19,254 bases of DNA from an uncultured Chloroflexota bacterium (GTDB taxonomy: Bacteria; Chloroflexota; Limnocylindria; Limnocylindrales; Limnocylindraceae), in assembly GCA_937864085.1 (NCBI GenBank), contig CALMIH010000144.1:1-19254 (forward strand), in the 5' to 3' direction. Position 1 is the first letter of the stretch. The number at the start of each line of letters is the position of its first letter. Below the pieces are notes generated by a model. That model did not search any database. It was not told the DNA's origin and saw only the letters and a program-made list of their open reading frames with translations. Made by a program: the position numbers and the translations under genes. Positions 17,346-19,254 of this stretch are shown here, piece after piece.

Positions 17346-17374
17346 AGGATAGCGCGCCGAAGGGTCAATTCCAA
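17346..17374 (-). promoter_or_regulatory. Promoter of the small RNA
   Basis: A -35 TTGGAA (17369-17374), a 17-base spacer and a -10 TATCCT (17346-17351) on the minus strand predict transcription from about 17339-17341. Confidence 0.55.
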
Positions 17375-17421
17375 CCCCCTATTTTTGCCGTGCGCGCCCC
17401 TCCAGCCGCGGTGGGCGGGGG

Positions 17422-17874
17422 TTAGCGGATGCTGACCGACTTTATTGTTACAGGCTCAACAGGCCGGTCGCCAGGGCCACACGGGGCGGCGGCGATCGCA
17501 TCGACCACGCTCAACCCTGAGACGACCTGGCCGAAGATTGTGTAGTTCGGTGGAAGATGCGGTAGGTCTGCGAGGCAGATGAAGAACTGGCTGCCGTTGG
17601 TGTTCGGGCCAGCATTCGCCATCGCAACTGTCCCGCGGGCGTAGCCCATCGTCACCGGCTCATCGGCGAACTTATAGCCAGGTCCACCCGTCCCAGTTCC
17701 TGTTGGGTCGCCCCCTTGGATCACGAAGCCTGGCACCACGCGATGGAAGATCACGCCGGTGTAGAAACCCTTGTTTACGAGCGTGACGAAGTTCTCCGCC
17801 GTCTTCGGCGCGTCGTCATCTAAGAGCTCAAATTCGATCGTCCCAAGGGTGGTCTCAATGACTGCGGTCGCCAT
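17422..17874 (-). CDS. Cytoplasmic cyclophilin-type peptidyl-prolyl isomerase
   Basis: A 150-residue cyclophilin with an ATG at 17874 and GAGGAGA just upstream. The active-site blocks are intact: F-H-R-V-V-P-G-F-V-I-Q-G-G-D (42-55 or so), G-T-G-T-G-G-P-G-Y, A-M-A-N-A-G-P-N-T-N-G-S-Q-F-F-I, and the late I-F-G-Q-V-V. It has no signal sequence, so it acts in the cytoplasm on prolyl bonds of folding proteins. It follows a lipoprotein paralogue by 80 bases. That gap holds two perfect 5-bp hairpins (17890-17903 and 17909-17924) of unknown role. Confidence 0.96.
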   Translation of the reverse strand: MATAVIETTLGTIEFELLDDDAPKTAENFVTLVNKGFYTGVIFHRVVPGFVIQGGDPTGTGTGGPGYKFADEPVTMGYARGTVAMANAGPNTNGSQFFICLADLPHLPPNYTIFGQVVSGLSVVDAIAAAPCGPGDRPVEPVTIKSVSIR

Positions 17875-17954
17875 GCTCTCCTCACTTCTGCGGCATACGC
17901 CGCCTCTTGCCAGCTTCTACTGGCGCGTCGTGAGAGTCTACCCGCCCGTGCCGC

Positions 17955-18572
17955 TTATGGCGCGAGGGTGCTCACCGTGGTGCTGAGGATCGTGACAGGG
18001 ACAACCGGGCGGTCCTCCGCGTCGCGCTCGACGCCCGCGATCGCATCGACGACGTCCATCCCCGCAGTGACCCGACCAAGGATCGCGTATGTCCGCGCAC
18101 TCTCGAGTGGTGGCTGCGCCCCATCGTCCAGGACGATGAAGAACTGACTCCCCTGCGAATCTGGTGCCGCACTGCGCGCCATAGCAAGGACGCCGCGCGC
18201 GTATTCGCCGACCACTGGTTCGTCCTTGATCTTGTAGCCAGGGCCACCCGTCCCTGTCCCTGTTGGGTCGCCACCCTGGATGACGAACGGGGTGCCATCT
18301 TGCATGTAGGCGATGCGGTGGAAGATGACGTTGTCATAGAAGCCACACTCAGCAAGCGCCACAAAGTTGCCAACAGCGATCGGCGAGAGGTCTGCCTCAA
18401 CGAGGAGTGTGATCTCTCCCATTGAGGTCGTCATGACAATCTGACGCTGCTCGCCAGCCGCAAGCGCCGCAGGCTGTGACGTTGGACATCCGTTCGTAGT
18501 GCTAGAGCCGCAGGCGGCGAGGAGCAGCGCCGCTGTAACGACAAGCGCCAAAGTCGGTAGAAACTTTCTCAT
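17955..18572 (-). CDS. Lipoprotein cyclophilin-type peptidyl-prolyl isomerase
   Basis: A 205-residue protein with an ATG at 18572. The N-terminus is a lipoprotein signal: M-R-K, a hydrophobic stretch and the lipobox L-A-A-C21, with G-S-S next. A Ser/Thr/Ala-rich linker leads to a cyclophilin domain from about 44. Its motifs are F-H-R-I, F-V-I-Q-G-G-D-P-T-G-T-G-T-G-G-P-G-Y and G-S-Q-F-F-I-V-L. A short insertion (about M-Q-D-G-T-P) splits the first block relative to the cytoplasmic paralogue. It should be anchored outside the cytoplasmic membrane and help fold exported proteins. It lies 16 bases downstream of the HisA-like gene with no clear Shine-Dalgarno. Confidence 0.95.
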   Translation of the reverse strand: MRKFLPTLALVVTAALLLAACGSSTTNGCPTSQPAALAAGEQRQIVMTTSMGEITLLVEADLSPIAVGNFVALAECGFYDNVIFHRIAYMQDGTPFVIQGGDPTGTGTGGPGYKIKDEPVVGEYARGVLAMARSAAPDSQGSQFFIVLDDGAQPPLESARTYAILGRVTAGMDVVDAIAGVERDAEDRPVVPVTILSTTVSTLAP

Positions 18573-18588
18573 CTGGCAATACTAGGCG

Positions 18589-19254
18589 TTACTGCGACTG
18601 CGCGGCGAGCGCCTGCGCCTCTTCAAAGTCGATCGCACCGGAGAGGAGCGCCTCACCGAGAATGAGAGAACTCACGCCCGCATCGCGGAGTCGCCGCACG
18701 CCATCAAGATCAGTGACGCCACCAGCAACGCTGAGCTCCATTGAGGGGTAGCGCTGCGCGAGCTGCGCGAATGCGCTCGCCTCGCTCGCGTTACCGCCGT
18801 GGCTCAGCACGATTCGCTGAATCCCAGCGGCGCTGAGCTGCTGGAGGAGATCGTCAATGGTGGGGCGAGCGGCGCGCTTCCAAGGAAAGTCTGCGAGGCG
18901 CTCTGGGCGTGGATCAAGGCCAACGGCGAGCCAGTCGCCCGCCGCGGCGGCGCAGGCGGCGAGGAGCTCTGGCTCGTCCAGAAGGGCCGCTCCAACAACG
19001 ACGCGTGTTGCACCTGTGGCGAACGCGATCTTGATCGCCTCGGGCGACTCCATGCCGCCCGCAACCTGAAGTGGTGTTGCAACGAGTCCCGCCACGGCGC
19101 CGATCGCCGCAAGGTTCTGCGGCGCACCCGCGCGCGCACCGTCAAAGTCAACGAGGTGAATCAGCGTTGCGCCGCGATCAACAAAGTGCCGCGCAATGCG
19201 CGCCGGCTGATCGGTTGGCGCGCCAACGCCGGTGGCAGCACCTGGCCAGAAGAC
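18589..19254 (-). CDS. hisA: HisA-like phosphoribosyl isomerase (partial, N-terminus beyond window)
   Basis: The last 221 residues of a TIM-barrel protein; the frame is open to the window edge, and the GTG near 19095 is internal. I-H-L-V-D-F-D-G-A-R-A-G (32-43 of the visible part), L-Q-V-A-G-G, the phosphate-binding V-A-G-G-V-T-D and the late L-I-L-G-E-A-L-L-S-G match HisA, which isomerises ProFAR to PRFAR in histidine synthesis. An Asp in G-L-D-P-R (113) probably equals the catalytic beta-5 Asp. The beta-6 motif, normally T-D-I-x-R-D-G, is replaced by L-S-H-G-G-N, and the usual G-W after beta-5 is P-W. A divergent HisA or a paralogue with a different role is possible. The N-terminal catalytic Asp is not visible. 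Confidence 0.75.
   Translation of the reverse strand, partial: VFWPGAATGVGAPTDQPARIARHFVDRGATLIHLVDFDGARAGAPQNLAAIGAVAGLVATPLQVAGGMESPEAIKIAFATGATRVVVGAALLDEPELLAACAAAAGDWLAVGLDPRPERLADFPWKRAARPTIDDLLQQLSAAGIQRIVLSHGGNASEASAFAQLAQRYPSMELSVAGGVTDLDGVRRLRDAGVSSLILGEALLSGAIDFEEAQALAAQSQ

Overview
The window is GC-rich, densely packed bacterial chromosome with mostly housekeeping genes. The standard code is in use: TGA ends many genes, often in 4-base start/stop overlaps. Several genes point to a high-GC Gram-positive-type (Terrabacteria) lineage: a PimA-like mannosyltransferase beside lipid acyltransferases, an HspR-type MerR regulator joined to lon, a Cu(I)-type CsoR, a KimA-like permease and an R/G-rich NYN-domain protein. 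I favour Chloroflexota (for example a small-genome freshwater lineage) or Actinomycetota. This is inference; no rRNA or marker phylogeny is available here. I found no insertion sequence, prophage, CRISPR array or integrase.

Layout. (1) 2-3177, plus strand: tail of one LpxL/HtrB-type acyltransferase, a second complete acyltransferase, a PHP-domain phosphoesterase and a PimA-like GT4 glycosyltransferase. The starts overlap or nearly abut, so this looks like an envelope glycolipid operon. (2) 3119-6750, minus strand: hspR, lon and a CoA-diphosphatase-like NUDIX gene, read from a recognisable promoter with an almost leaderless hspR start. (3) 6840-9983, minus strand: csoR, rsmG and a KimA-like K+ permease; a perfect CsoR-type operator covers the csoR start codon. 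(4) 10079-11158, plus strand: hpt and a four-helix membrane protein. (5) 11356-16509, plus strand: NYN-domain protein, DNA polymerase III delta' (holB), an unrecognised protein with a nuclease-like C-terminus, a double-hotdog acyl-ACP thioesterase, and an HNH nuclease gene interrupted by an in-frame TGA. The last four are joined by 4-base overlaps. (6) 16528-19254, minus strand: HisA-like isomerase (partial), a lipoprotein cyclophilin, a cytoplasmic cyclophilin, an unassigned small structured RNA with its own promoter and terminator, tRNA-Arg(CCG), and a small two-helix membrane protein.

How they work together. Region 1 should build a mannosylated, acylated membrane lipid. Region 2 links the heat-shock repressor HspR to the protease Lon, with autoregulation likely. 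Region 3 puts copper sensing ahead of 16S rRNA methylation and potassium uptake. Region 5 pairs a clamp-loader subunit with possible nucleic-acid enzymes. The least explained elements are the small RNA at 17180-17341, the holB-coupled orphan gene and the interrupted HNH gene.
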